Below, piece after piece: positions 28,554 to 36,897 of a stretch of 40,816 nt of DNA. Both the position numbers and the translations under genes were made by a program. Each line of letters opens with the position of its first letter. Position 1 is the first letter of the stretch. Below the pieces are notes generated by a model. That model was not told the DNA's origin. It made no database searches and worked only from the letters and a program-made list of their open reading frames with translations. This stretch comes from an uncultured Eudoraea sp. Its GTDB lineage: Bacteria > Bacteroidota > Bacteroidia > Flavobacteriales > Flavobacteriaceae. The stretch spans positions 1-40,816 of the forward strand of contig CAMYJF010000026.1 of NCBI GenBank assembly GCA_947258555.1, written 5' to 3'.

Positions 28554-29951
28554 TTAAAGCGGTAGTAAACCCACCAGAATTCCTTGAACCAGAAAGAAAA
28601 CCAGAAAGGGGATCACCAAATAGCCCATTACATCCCGTGCCTGTATCTTTATTCCTTTGGCCATTACCGGAATGATCAATAATAAAAAGAAGGGTTGCAG
28701 GCAATTGGTCAAAGCTTCACCATAGGCTATGGCCATTGAGGCCCGTGAAGTCATCTCCAACAAAGCTTCCGGAGGCAGGCCCTGGCCTAGTTGTTGGATT
28801 GCCTCTATAACACTTGGCCCAATAACTGCAAATTCTCCCCCCGCAGATGGGATGGCAAAATTGACAATGCCCCCTAGTGCAAATGCGAAATACGGATAGG
28901 TATCCAGAGTCGCGGCTTCGGCCATAACCTGGCCTAAATGTTCCCCCAGACCGGTATAGGTCATGATACCCATAATTCCGGCATAAAAAGGAAATTGAAA
29001 TATGATCGCAGAGACATTACTACTGGCCCTGCGCATCGCAATGGTAAATCGCATTGGCGTTCTGTGCAGGAATAAACCCAAGACTATAAAAACGAAGATC
29101 ATGATATTCAGATTCAGGTCAAATCCCTTCGTCATAAAATAATGTCCCAGGAAAACAGCCCCCATCCCCCCTATGGTAAATTGCAATACTACACTGTTAT
29201 TTAAAAAGTCTGATAAGGCTTTAAATGGAAGTCGGGCCGACTCTGCCTCCTCATTTATGGACAGTGATTCTGCCTGGTCTGTCTCCAGCATATCTGCTAA
29301 TTGCAGGGGGTCTGATTTCTTTTTTGGCGCTAAAAGCCACATAAAAAGCGGCCCTAAGATCAATAAGGTGGCGATCATTCCGAAGTTCATTGCAGAACCC
29401 AGTGTATTTTCCGAAGCAATGGTTTCTGTTAAGATGCCCTCTTCGATCAGGTAATTATCAGGCGTATTCAGTAATAGCGGAATGGAACTTGAAAGTCCGG
29501 TTACCCAGCTTATCATAGAGAAATAGACACAGGCAATAAGGTAGGGATAGTGAATGCCTTTTACCCTCAAAGCCAAATGCCTGGCGAGAACGGCCGTGAT
29601 GATAACCCATCCCCAGCTAATCATAGATAACAGAAATCCGACAAGGACAACGAAGAAATAGACTTGACCTGGTGTTTTGAGGAAGCCCGAAAGCTTGTCA
29701 ATCCCTTTTTGAATAGTGGAAGACAAGGCGATACTATAGCCGGTCACGATCAAAAGAACCATTTGCATACCAAATTCCAAAAGCAAGTAGAAACCATCAT
29801 ACCATGATGTGAGCACCTCCAGAGGTGTAGCTTTCATCCAGGACATGGCAACAACCGCCGTTATCAACGTCAGGATCAATGCGAATACAAAAGCATCCGG
29901 CATATTTTTCTTAAAAAGGTCTGTGAATTTTTGGCCCAGGCGCTCTAGCAT
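28554..29951 (-). CDS. Short-chain fatty acid transporter (AtoE family)
   Basis: A 465-residue polytopic membrane protein of the AtoE/short-chain fatty acid transporter family. It begins MLERLGQKFTDLFKKNMPDAFVFALILT, the family's usual opening, and has about 12 hydrophobic helices. The blocks FAIPSAGGEFAVIGPSVIEAI and YGEALTNCLQPFFLLLIIPVMA near the C-terminus are the conserved core. Members carry butyrate or acetoacetate; the exact substrate here is not readable. A soluble linker rich in acidic residues (about 210-240) lies between the halves. It starts 9 nt after pssA and probably shares its transcript. There are no ato pathway genes beside it. Confidence 0.88.
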   Translation of the reverse strand: MLERLGQKFTDLFKKNMPDAFVFALILTLITAVVAMSWMKATPLEVLTSWYDGFYLLLEFGMQMVLLIVTGYSIALSSTIQKGIDKLSGFLKTPGQVYFFVVLVGFLLSMISWGWVIITAVLARHLALRVKGIHYPYLIACVYFSMISWVTGLSSSIPLLLNTPDNYLIEEGILTETIASENTLGSAMNFGMIATLLILGPLFMWLLAPKKKSDPLQLADMLETDQAESLSINEEAESARLPFKALSDFLNNSVVLQFTIGGMGAVFLGHYFMTKGFDLNLNIMIFVFIVLGLFLHRTPMRFTIAMRRASSNVSAIIFQFPFYAGIMGIMTYTGLGEHLGQVMAEAATLDTYPYFAFALGGIVNFAIPSAGGEFAVIGPSVIEAIQQLGQGLPPEALLEMTSRASMAIAYGEALTNCLQPFFLLLIIPVMAKGIKIQARDVMGYLVIPFLVFFLVQGILVGLLPL

Positions 29952-29960
29952 AAACCGGAA

Positions 29961-30722
29961 TTAACTTTGGCTATTGGAAGAAGTCCAATTGGACACCAGT
30001 GAGCCTAAAATATAAAATGCGATGATAATGGGTATAGCCAGAAATGATAGGGTTAATAACAGGACAGCGCTGATCAATATAAATATGTAGCGAAAGGCAT
30101 TTTCTTTAAAACTCCAATTGGAAAATTTAAGCGCAAATAGTTTGATCGGCGAATTCAATAAATAAGCAGAGAGCAAGGTTGAAATAATCAAGACCCAGGG
30201 ATTCAGGATTATTTGGTTGAGGGTATCATTACCCTGATACAAAAGGATCAGCGGAAATGATAGGATCAGCAAGGCATTCGCAGGCGTAGGCAGGCCGATA
30301 AATGAATCTACCTGATCTTCATCAATATTAAATTTCGCCAGTCGGTATGCAGAGGCCATTGGGATCAGAAATCCCAGAAAAGGTATCCAGGAGGTAAACA
30401 TACCTTCTCCACTACCATTGATCATATCCGGATCGAGTGTCATATTCCAACCCCCGGTTTGTGACATGTTCAGTAACTGGAACATCACGATCCCGGGTGC
30501 TAATCCGCAGGTTACCATATCGGCCAGGGAGTCCAGCTGGATACCAAATTCGCTTTTTACATCAAGCCAGCGAGCGGCTAGTCCATCAAAAAAATCAAAG
30601 AATATCCCTGCAAAAACGAAAATAGCCGCATATTCCAATTTATTCAATGCAGCGAAAACAGCGGCGATACTTCCGCAAAAAACATTACATAAGGTGAGAA
30701 AGTTAGGAATGTGCTGCTTCAT
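29961..30722 (-). CDS. pssA: CDP-diacylglycerol-serine O-phosphatidyltransferase
   Basis: PssA makes phosphatidylserine, the precursor of phosphatidylethanolamine. The start at 30722 (MKQHIPNFLTLCNVFCG) is the family start; the ATG at 30749 adds nine residues. The 253-residue protein carries the full CDP-alcohol phosphotransferase motif: Asp43, Asp46-Gly47, Ala50-Arg51, Gly60, Asp64 and Asp68 (DFFDGLAAR...G...D...D). About six to eight membrane helices follow. NFLTLCNVFCG is the PssA-type N-terminus. It is divergent from the DUF4105 gene and followed at 9 nt by the AtoE-type transporter. Confidence 0.94.
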   Translation of the reverse strand: MKQHIPNFLTLCNVFCGSIAAVFAALNKLEYAAIFVFAGIFFDFFDGLAARWLDVKSEFGIQLDSLADMVTCGLAPGIVMFQLLNMSQTGGWNMTLDPDMINGSGEGMFTSWIPFLGFLIPMASAYRLAKFNIDEDQVDSFIGLPTPANALLILSFPLILLYQGNDTLNQIILNPWVLIISTLLSAYLLNSPIKLFALKFSNWSFKENAFRYIFILISAVLLLTLSFLAIPIIIAFYILGSLVSNWTSSNSQS

Positions 30723-30826
30723 GGAAGGTCGTTTAAGTAAAAATAGCAAAATTTTATAGCAGGTATGGGGTCAAAATATTTATTTAGATATTTGCAGACA
30801 CCGGCAGCTACTAGCCTTAACAGATC

Positions 30827-31996
30827 ATGCAACGCAACTTAGGTCTCCTCATTCTTTTCCTTTGTTTAGGTATACAAGCCTATTCCCGACCCGTACAGTT
30901 GTCCGCCAAGGCGGAGATAAGTGTGCTGACCTGTGGACCCGGGGATGATCTTTATGCCACTTTCGGTCATAGTGCAATACGCGTTAAGGATCCAAATTTG
31001 GGAATTGATATTGTGTATAACTACGGCACATTCGATTTTAATACGCCAAATTTCTACAGCAAGTTTGCACGGGGTCAGCTTCTTTACTCCCTGAGCCGCG
31101 AGCGTTTCGAAAATTTCTTATACACTTATCAACTGGAGAGTCGATGGGTAAAGGAACAGATCCTCGATCTGGATACCCGGGAGAAGAATGCACTGTTTCA
31201 ATTCCTGGAGAACAACTATAAACCGGAAAATCGAAAATATAAGTACGATTTCCTTTTTGATAATTGCTCCACCAAAATACCTTTTGTCATTACTTCAGTT
31301 TTTGATAATAAAATAGGGTTTTCGGAAGACCACCTTGAAGAAACCTCAAGCTTCAGGGATCTAATTCAGGAGAATTTGAAAAGAAATTCATGGTCAAGCT
31401 TAGGAATAGATCTGGCTTTAGGAGCCGATATAGATCGGAAGGCAACAGTGCAAGAACATATGTTTTTACCGATTTATGTATTAAAGCAATTCAACCATAC
31501 TGAGATTGATAATAAACCACTGGTAAAACGAGAAAGGACGGTCTTGGACCCATCCAATGGGGACAACAGGACTTACTTCACAACATCTCCTTTATTTTGG
31601 TTACTCCTGTTATTTTTTTTCGTTGCGACCATTACGTATATAGACTACAGGAATCTAACGCGCAGCAGATGGTTAGATGTATTTCTTTTTCTGGTAACCG
31701 GGGTGATCGGTATTTTTATCATTTTGCTTTGGTTCTTTACCGATCATACGGCAACAGCAAATAATGGGAATCTATTATGGGCAGTACCCAGCCACATCGG
31801 TCTGGTCTATATGCTGAGCCGTAAAAAAACCATCCCTGATTGGTTCCATAAATACACGCTTTTTTCTTTAGTGTTTATGGGCTTGCTATTTATAGTATGG
31901 CTGACGGGGATCCAGGCATTCTCTCCTGTACTACTCCCTTTGCTCCTGGCACTTCTTCTCCGGATGGCCTATTTATGGAGGTTTACAAAAACTTGA
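30827..31996 (+). CDS. DUF4105 (Lnb N-terminal-like) periplasmic domain protein with membrane anchor
   Basis: A 389-residue protein with a signal peptide (1-20), then a DUF4105 domain: VLTCGPGDDLYATFGHSAIRV with His48, YNYGTFDF, and KYDFLFDNCSTKIP with Cys147. The DNCST cysteine with the upstream FGHSA histidine is the signature that this family shares with Lnb, the lipoprotein N-acylation enzyme that moves an acyl chain within a diacyl lipoprotein. From about 250 there are four or five membrane helices. Acylation is therefore a plausible role but has not been shown for this branch. It is divergent from pssA across a 104-nt gap. Confidence 0.87.
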   Translation: MQRNLGLLILFLCLGIQAYSRPVQLSAKAEISVLTCGPGDDLYATFGHSAIRVKDPNLGIDIVYNYGTFDFNTPNFYSKFARGQLLYSLSRERFENFLYTYQLESRWVKEQILDLDTREKNALFQFLENNYKPENRKYKYDFLFDNCSTKIPFVITSVFDNKIGFSEDHLEETSSFRDLIQENLKRNSWSSLGIDLALGADIDRKATVQEHMFLPIYVLKQFNHTEIDNKPLVKRERTVLDPSNGDNRTYFTTSPLFWLLLLFFFVATITYIDYRNLTRSRWLDVFLFLVTGVIGIFIILLWFFTDHTATANNGNLLWAVPSHIGLVYMLSRKKTIPDWFHKYTLFSLVFMGLLFIVWLTGIQAFSPVLLPLLLALLLRMAYLWRFTKT

Positions 31997-32087
31997 TAAT
32001 TTCGTTGAAAAGCCCCTGAATTTCTGGAATAATTATAGAGGATTTGAGGCTATTAAGTTGTACTTTTAAAGGAGTATTAAGGAATTC

Positions 32088-32240
32088 ATGGACAATACTA
32101 TATATGTCGTACTAGCCGTATTATTCATAGTCTATTTATGGATCTCCATTTACAATAAACGTTCTGCCAAAAAACGGAGGAGAAGAAAGTTTATGGAGCA
32201 CTACAGAAGAAAAGATAAGACGCGCAATGATTCTGAGTAG
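32088..32240 (+). CDS. 50-residue single-helix membrane protein with a basic tail
   Basis: A short frame: MDNTIYVVLAVLFIVYLWIS forms one membrane helix (residues 4-21), followed by a strongly basic tail (KRSAKKRRRRKF, then EHYRRKDKTRNDSE). The positive tail predicts a cytoplasmic C-terminus. It is preceded by a purine-rich stretch (aaaggagtattaaggaattc) and lies 29 nt before the adenosyltransferase gene. The function is unknown. The good coding character (helix plus charge asymmetry) and the fit between two genes support a real gene. Confidence 0.68.
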   Translation: MDNTIYVVLAVLFIVYLWISIYNKRSAKKRRRRKFMEHYRRKDKTRNDSE

Positions 32241-32269
32241 CGGCAATCACCCATAATTCGTCATACCAT

Positions 32270-32848
32270 ATGAAAATTTATACTAAAACAGGTGATGAAG
32301 GCACAACCGGCCTTCTTGGAGGTACAAGGGTAGAAAAACATCATATCCGTATCAATGCATATGGAACTATTGATGAATTGAACAGTTGGATAGGCTTGTT
32401 GCGCGACCAGAAAATATCAAAGGTGTATAAAGGCGAGTTGATCGCTATTCAAAATAATCTCTTCACCCTGGGTTCCAGGCTGGCCACCGATCCGGAAAAG
32501 AAAACACTTAAAAGCGGGGCCGAACGCGTTCCTATCAAATCCCTCAGCGAAGACGATGTCGTTGCACTGGAAATGGCCATTGACAGTATGAACAACGTTT
32601 TACCCCCGATGACCCACTTTATTCTTCCAGGCGGGCACGATACTGTGTCATACTGTCATATATGCCGTACCATTTGCCGTCGGGCAGAACGCAGGATGAC
32701 CGAATTGCATGCGCAACAGCCTATTAATCAGCTATTTTTGGCTTATATCAACAGGCTTTCGGACTATTTCTTTGTACTGGCACGAAAGTTGTCTGCAGAC
32801 TTACATGTAGACGAAGTGAAATGGATTCCAGAAAAAAAGAGCACATAA
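32270..32848 (+). CDS. Cob(I)yrinic acid a,c-diamide adenosyltransferase, PduO type
   Basis: This enzyme adds the adenosyl group of ATP to cob(I)alamin to make adenosylcobalamin. The 192-residue protein opens MKIYTKTGDEGTTGLLGGTRVEK (the PduO ATP-binding loop), then INAYGTIDELNSWIGLLR (29-46), LPGGHD (122-127) and CRTICRRAERR (134-144), all family landmarks. It is PduO-type, not CobA or EutT. No cobalamin biosynthesis or B12-dependent enzymes lie nearby; it may serve salvage of imported B12. Confidence 0.94.
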   Translation: MKIYTKTGDEGTTGLLGGTRVEKHHIRINAYGTIDELNSWIGLLRDQKISKVYKGELIAIQNNLFTLGSRLATDPEKKTLKSGAERVPIKSLSEDDVVALEMAIDSMNNVLPPMTHFILPGGHDTVSYCHICRTICRRAERRMTELHAQQPINQLFLAYINRLSDYFFVLARKLSADLHVDEVKWIPEKKST

Positions 32849-32883
32849 TTTCCTGAATTCTTCGTTATTTATTAAATATAGTG

Positions 32884-32915
32884 GGTGTATTCAACAATTT
32901 TCGTTGAAATACACC
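32884..32915 (+). other. 12-bp inverted repeat after the adenosyltransferase gene
   Basis: GGTGTATTCAAC (32884-32895) pairs with GTTGA-A-ATACACC (32903-32915) with one bulged A and a 7-nt loop. It follows the stop codon by 35 nt, as a terminator would, but no run of T follows on the plus strand. It may be a weak terminator or an mRNA 3' end stabiliser. Confidence 0.4.
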
Positions 32916-32923
32916 TAAAAAAC

Positions 32924-32953
32924 TTGGACATTAAATGATAAAAATTACTTTTG
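32924..32953 (+). promoter_or_regulatory. Bacteroidota-type promoter for the DUF2795 gene
   Basis: TTG (32924-32926), a 19-nt spacer and TACTTTTG (32946-32953) match TTG-N19-TAnnTTTG exactly. Transcription would begin near 32960, about 20 nt before the ATG at 32981. This is the cleanest match of its kind in the window. Confidence 0.65.
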
Positions 32954-32980
32954 CAAAAATTTCAAAATCTTAGCTGAAAA

Positions 32981-33205
32981 ATGTATTGGACCTTAGAACT
33001 TGCATCATATTTAAGTGATGCCCCGTGGCCAGCTACTAAAGATGAACTGATCGATTACTCGATTCGTACAGGTGCACCCCTCGAAGTTGTGGAGAATTTA
33101 CAATCCATGGAAGAAGAAGGTGGTGAGATATATGAATCGATAGAAGAGATCTGGCCGGACTACCCCACAGAAGAAGATTACCTCTGGAATGAGGATGAAT
33201 ATTAA
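32981..33205 (+). CDS. DUF2795-family small acidic protein
   Basis: A 74-residue acidic protein of the DUF2795 type: MYWTLELASYLSDAPWPATKDELIDYSIRTGAPLEVVENLQSM, followed by an acidic tail with EEIWPDYPTEEDYLWNEDEY. DUF2795 proteins are small and uncharacterised; the shape recalls a helical adaptor. It has its own promoter and terminator (33229-33256), so it forms a single-gene unit directly upstream of secA. This strong single-gene expression unit suggests an abundant protein. Confidence 0.82.
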   Translation: MYWTLELASYLSDAPWPATKDELIDYSIRTGAPLEVVENLQSMEEEGGEIYESIEEIWPDYPTEEDYLWNEDEY

Positions 33206-33228
33206 ATTAAATCCCCTTTAAATAGCAT

Positions 33229-33256
33229 AAAAAGTCTCATTCGAGGCTTTTTTTTT
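33229..33256 (+). terminator. Intrinsic terminator after the DUF2795 gene
   Basis: AAAAAGTCTC (33229-33238) pairs with GAGGCTTTTT (33243-33252; one G-U pair) around loop ATTC, followed by further T residues to 33256. It separates the DUF2795 gene from the secA leader. Confidence 0.78.
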
Positions 33257-33301
33257 ATGTAATTTTGACAGCCGATCGGCAATTTTGCCTGACATTTTAA
33301 T

Positions 33302-33318
33302 TTGGAACACCTTTTGCA
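33302..33318 (+). promoter_or_regulatory. Candidate sigma-54 (-24/-12) promoter upstream of secA
   Basis: TTGGAACACCTTTTGCA has GG (33304-33305) and GC (33316-33317) separated by exactly ten bases and differs from the sigma-54 consensus TGGCACG-N4-TTGCA at only two informative positions. If C33317 is -12, transcription starts near 33329, inside the leader that holds the short frames described below. No rpoN or enhancer-binding protein gene is in the window. Confidence 0.5.
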
Positions 33319-33330
33319 CGCCCTGGAGCT

Positions 33331-33364
33331 ATGAGTGCCGATGAGTAAATCGGTTCTCTGCTAA
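33331..33364 (+). other. Tandem mini-ORF leader of secA
   Basis: Between the candidate promoter and secA lie two overlapping tiny frames: ATG at 33331 encodes MSADE then stop (33346-33348), and ATG at 33341 encodes MSKSVLC then stop (33362-33364). The second stop overlaps a third ATG (33364) that reads 19 codons out of frame across the secA start. Two small stems, GCCGAT/ATCGGT (33337-33354) and TTCTC/GAGAA (33354-33370), can form here. The arrangement may be chance in a short leader; it is listed because it might couple translation to secA. Confidence 0.3.
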
Positions 33365-33379
33365 TGAGAAGATTCAAGT

Positions 33380-36300
33380 ATGAGCATACTCAATTCTGTA
33401 ATAAAAGCCTTTGTTGGAGATAAGGCAAAGAAAGATGTAAAGGCGCTTCAGCCTTTGGTAGAGGAAGTTAAGTCTTTCGAAGCTTCCATAGAAGCATTAT
33501 CTCACGATGAACTGAGGCAGAAGACCTCAGATTTTAAAACCCGGATCGCCAAAGATCGTGAACCGATCATGGAAAAAATACAGGCCCTGCAGTCCGAAGT
33601 TGATACTTCTGACGATGTAGATAGGAAAGAGTCCATCTACGGGGAGATAGACGCATTAAACGAAGAGGCCTACAAGATCACAGAAGACACCTTAAATGAT
33701 ATGCTCCCTGAAGCCTTTGCTGTTGTAAAAGAAACGGCAAAGAGATTCGTTAACAATTCTTCCATAAAGGTTGAGGCCTCTGCTTTTGACAGGCAATTGT
33801 CGGGCACTAAGGAATATGTTAGCCTGGAAGGCGATCATGCGGTCTGGAGCAATTCCTGGGATGCCGCAGGGAAAGAAGTAACCTGGGATATGGTACATTA
33901 TGATGTACAATTGATCGGGGGTATTTGTATGCACCAGGGAAAGATCGCCGAGATGCAGACCGGGGAAGGAAAGACATTGGTCGCTACCCTCCCACTCTAC
34001 CTGAACGCACTTTCGGGCCATGGGGCCCATTTGGTTACTGTAAACGATTACCTGGCCAAAAGGGATAGTGCCTGGATGGCACCCATTTTTGAATTCCACG
34101 GCTTGTCTGTAGATTGTATCGACCTGCATAAACCGAATTCTGAAGGCCGAAGAGCTGCCTATAACGCCGATATCACCTACGGGACGAATAATGAGTTTGG
34201 CTTTGACTATCTGCGCGATAATATGGCCCATACTCCGGCAGACCTTGTTCAACGGCCCCATCATTACGCCATCGTAGATGAAGTAGATTCGGTATTGGTC
34301 GATGATGCAAGGACGCCACTGATCATTTCCGGACCTGTACCGGAAGGAGACCGACATGAATTCAATGAGTTGCGACCCAAGATCTCTGCCATCGTCCAAA
34401 AACAAAGACAATATCTCATAGGGGTCCTGGCAGAAGCTAAAAAATTGATCAAGGAAGGCGATACCAAGGAAGGCGGATTTTTATTATTGCGTGTTCACAG
34501 AGGTTTGCCAAAAAATAAGGCCTTGATAAAATTCCTGAGTGAAGAAGGGATAAAGCAACTACTCCAAAAGACAGAGAACTTCTATATGCAGGATAACAAC
34601 CGGGAAATGCCCAAGGTAGATGCCGAGTTGTTATTTGTTATTGAAGAAAAGAATAATCAGATCGAACTCACAGATAGGGGGATCGAACATATATCCGGCG
34701 ATCAGGATCATGAATTCTTCATCATGCCGGACATAGGAAGTGAGATCGCCAAAATAGAAGAACAGGGATTAGAACTGGAAAAGGAAGCGGAATTAAAGGA
34801 AAGCCTGTTCAAGGATTTCTCGGTAAAAAGTGAACGCATCCATACCATGACCCAACTCCTGAAAGCATATACCCTCTTCGAAAAAGATGTGGAGTATGTA
34901 GTCATAGAGAATAAAGTGATGATCGTGGATGAGCAGACCGGGCGTATCATGGACGGGCGTCGCTATTCAGACGGATTGCACCAGGCGATTGAAGCAAAGG
35001 AGAATGTGAAGATCGAGGCTATGACCCAGACCTTTGCAACCATCACCTTGCAAAATTACTTCCGGATGTATAACAAGCTGGCCGGGATGACGGGTACTGC
35101 AGTTACAGAGGCCGGTGAATTATGGGAGATCTATGCCTTGGATGTAATGGAGATCCCAACCAACAGGCCGATCGCCAGAGATGATAAGAACGACCTGATC
35201 TACAAAACCAAACGCGAAAAATACAATGCCATCATTGACGAGGTCACAGCCTTGTCAGAGGCAGGCAGGCCGGTATTGATCGGTACTACTTCGGTGGAAG
35301 TATCTGAATTGCTTTCACGAATGCTCGGCCTTCGAAAGATCCCGCACAATGTGCTGAATGCAAAACTTCATAAAAAGGAAGCAGACATTGTAGCGGAAGC
35401 CGGTTACAAGGGCGTCGTAACCATTGCCACGAACATGGCAGGTAGGGGTACGGATATTAAGTTGTCTCAGGAAGTGAAAGATGCAGGCGGACTCGCAATT
35501 GTGGGTACAGAACGCCATGATTCACGTCGGGTTGACAGGCAGCTGCGTGGTCGGTCCGGTCGACAAGGAGACCCGGGAAGTTCACAATTTTACGTGTCCC
35601 TGGAAGATAATTTAATGCGACTGTTTGGATCGGAACGTGTGGCCAAAATGATGGACCGCATGGGACTCAAAGAAGGCGAAGTGATCCAGCATTCCATGAT
35701 GACAAAGTCCATTGAGCGCGCACAGAAGAAAGTGGAGGAAAACAATTTCGGTATCCGTAAGCGCTTGCTGGAGTATGATGATGTCATGAATGCACAGCGG
35801 GAAGTAGTGTATAAAAGAAGAAGGCATGCCTTGCAAGGGGAACGACTAAAAGTTGATGTTGCCAATATGATCTTTGACACCTGCGAACTTATTACCCAGA
35901 CGAATAAGGATGCGAGCGACTACAAGAACTTTGAATTTGAATTGATAAAATATTTTTCAATAACCTCTCCGGTTTCACAGGAAGAATTCACCAAAGTCGG
36001 TTTCCAGGAGATCACTGATAAGATCTATGATGCTGCCTTTGCGCACTACCAGGACAAAATGGAGCGCAGCGCCGAAACGGCATTTCCTGTCATCAAGCGC
36101 GTCTATGAAGATAAATCCAACACTTACGAACGCATAGTAGTGCCCTTTACAGATGGTATCAAGACCTTAAATGTAGTTACGGACCTGGCGCAGGCCTATG
36201 AATCTAATGGGAAGCAATTGGTCACCGACTTCGAAAAAAATATTACCCTGGCCATCATAGACGATGCCTGGAAAACACATCTGCGTAAGATGGATGAGCT

Positions 36301-36748
36301 GAAGCAATCTGTGCAATTGGCTGTTCATGAGCAGAAAGATCCCTTATTGATCTATAAATTTGAAGCCTTTGAATTGTTCAGGTCGATGATCGAAAAGGTC
36401 AATAAAGACGTGATATCCTTCCTCTTTAAAGGGGAACTTCCCACTGCCTCTGATACGAATATCCAGGAAGCCCGGCAAGTAAGGCGACCAAAGGAAAAAC
36501 TCCGTACTACCAAAGAGGAGATCCCGAATAGCGATGAATTGGCTTCCCGTTCCAGAGCTGTTGGTCAAAACCAGCAAGGCAGGCCACAAGTAACTGAGAC
36601 CATTACCCGGGAAACACCAAAAATTGGCAGAAACGAACGCGTGACCATAAAAAATGTCATGTCTGGCGAAAGCAAGGTGGTTAAATTCAAGCAGGCAGAA
36701 CCTTTGATCCTGAAAGGAGACTGGGTACTTATTGATCAGGAAGCTTAG
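33380..36748 (+). CDS. secA: Preprotein translocase ATPase SecA
   Basis: SecA drives preproteins through SecYEG by ATP hydrolysis. The 1122-residue protein has Walker A in EMQTGEGKTLVATLPL (GEGKT 195-199), the DEAD-like IVDEVDSVLVDDARTPLIISGP, the preprotein cross-linking domain (enlarged, about 315-470), NBD2 with IATNMAGRGTDIKL and RQLRGRSGRQGDPGSSQFYVSLEDNLMR, and the helical scaffold and wing domains. It ends KIGRNERVTIKNVMSGESKVVKFKQAEPLILKGDWVLI without the CxCxSGxxxxxCH zinc tail of proteobacterial SecA, as is usual in Flavobacteria. The extended length is typical for Bacteroidota. It is followed by a terminator at 36786-36816. Confidence 0.97.
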   Translation: MSILNSVIKAFVGDKAKKDVKALQPLVEEVKSFEASIEALSHDELRQKTSDFKTRIAKDREPIMEKIQALQSEVDTSDDVDRKESIYGEIDALNEEAYKITEDTLNDMLPEAFAVVKETAKRFVNNSSIKVEASAFDRQLSGTKEYVSLEGDHAVWSNSWDAAGKEVTWDMVHYDVQLIGGICMHQGKIAEMQTGEGKTLVATLPLYLNALSGHGAHLVTVNDYLAKRDSAWMAPIFEFHGLSVDCIDLHKPNSEGRRAAYNADITYGTNNEFGFDYLRDNMAHTPADLVQRPHHYAIVDEVDSVLVDDARTPLIISGPVPEGDRHEFNELRPKISAIVQKQRQYLIGVLAEAKKLIKEGDTKEGGFLLLRVHRGLPKNKALIKFLSEEGIKQLLQKTENFYMQDNNREMPKVDAELLFVIEEKNNQIELTDRGIEHISGDQDHEFFIMPDIGSEIAKIEEQGLELEKEAELKESLFKDFSVKSERIHTMTQLLKAYTLFEKDVEYVVIENKVMIVDEQTGRIMDGRRYSDGLHQAIEAKENVKIEAMTQTFATITLQNYFRMYNKLAGMTGTAVTEAGELWEIYALDVMEIPTNRPIARDDKNDLIYKTKREKYNAIIDEVTALSEAGRPVLIGTTSVEVSELLSRMLGLRKIPHNVLNAKLHKKEADIVAEAGYKGVVTIATNMAGRGTDIKLSQEVKDAGGLAIVGTERHDSRRVDRQLRGRSGRQGDPGSSQFYVSLEDNLMRLFGSERVAKMMDRMGLKEGEVIQHSMMTKSIERAQKKVEENNFGIRKRLLEYDDVMNAQREVVYKRRRHALQGERLKVDVANMIFDTCELITQTNKDASDYKNFEFELIKYFSITSPVSQEEFTKVGFQEITDKIYDAAFAHYQDKMERSAETAFPVIKRVYEDKSNTYERIVVPFTDGIKTLNVVTDLAQAYESNGKQLVTDFEKNITLAIIDDAWKTHLRKMDELKQSVQLAVHEQKDPLLIYKFEAFELFRSMIEKVNKDVISFLFKGELPTASDTNIQEARQVRRPKEKLRTTKEEIPNSDELASRSRAVGQNQQGRPQVTETITRETPKIGRNERVTIKNVMSGESKVVKFKQAEPLILKGDWVLIDQEA

Positions 36749-36785
36749 GTATAAACTCTTTTAAGTGAAGGGCAAAGCCTATAAT

Positions 36786-36816
36786 GGAGAGTCGAATTTA
36801 TTTCACTCTTCTTTTT
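36786..36816 (+). terminator. Intrinsic terminator after secA
   Basis: GGAGAGT (36786-36792) pairs with ACTCTTC (36805-36811) and GAA with TTC inside it, with one unpaired C and a 5-nt loop, followed by five T (36812-36816). It lies 38 nt after the secA stop. Confidence 0.6.
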
Positions 36817-36897
36817 AATTACCACAAACAATAGTAGCTTTACAAGGCGGATAGCTAAGGAACGCTTGTTCTTTTATCCTGTCCGAACCTATTTCTT

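Noticed and set aside
32884-32915. The 12-bp inverted repeat as a full intrinsic terminator
   Set aside because: No T-run follows on the plus strand and none on the minus strand, so only a weak or processing role is possible; kept as a low-confidence site.
33692-34411. A 239-codon open frame on the minus strand inside secA
   Set aside because: It is an antisense shadow of a strongly conserved SecA region; the translation resembles no protein and is rich in residues expected from the complement of coding DNA.
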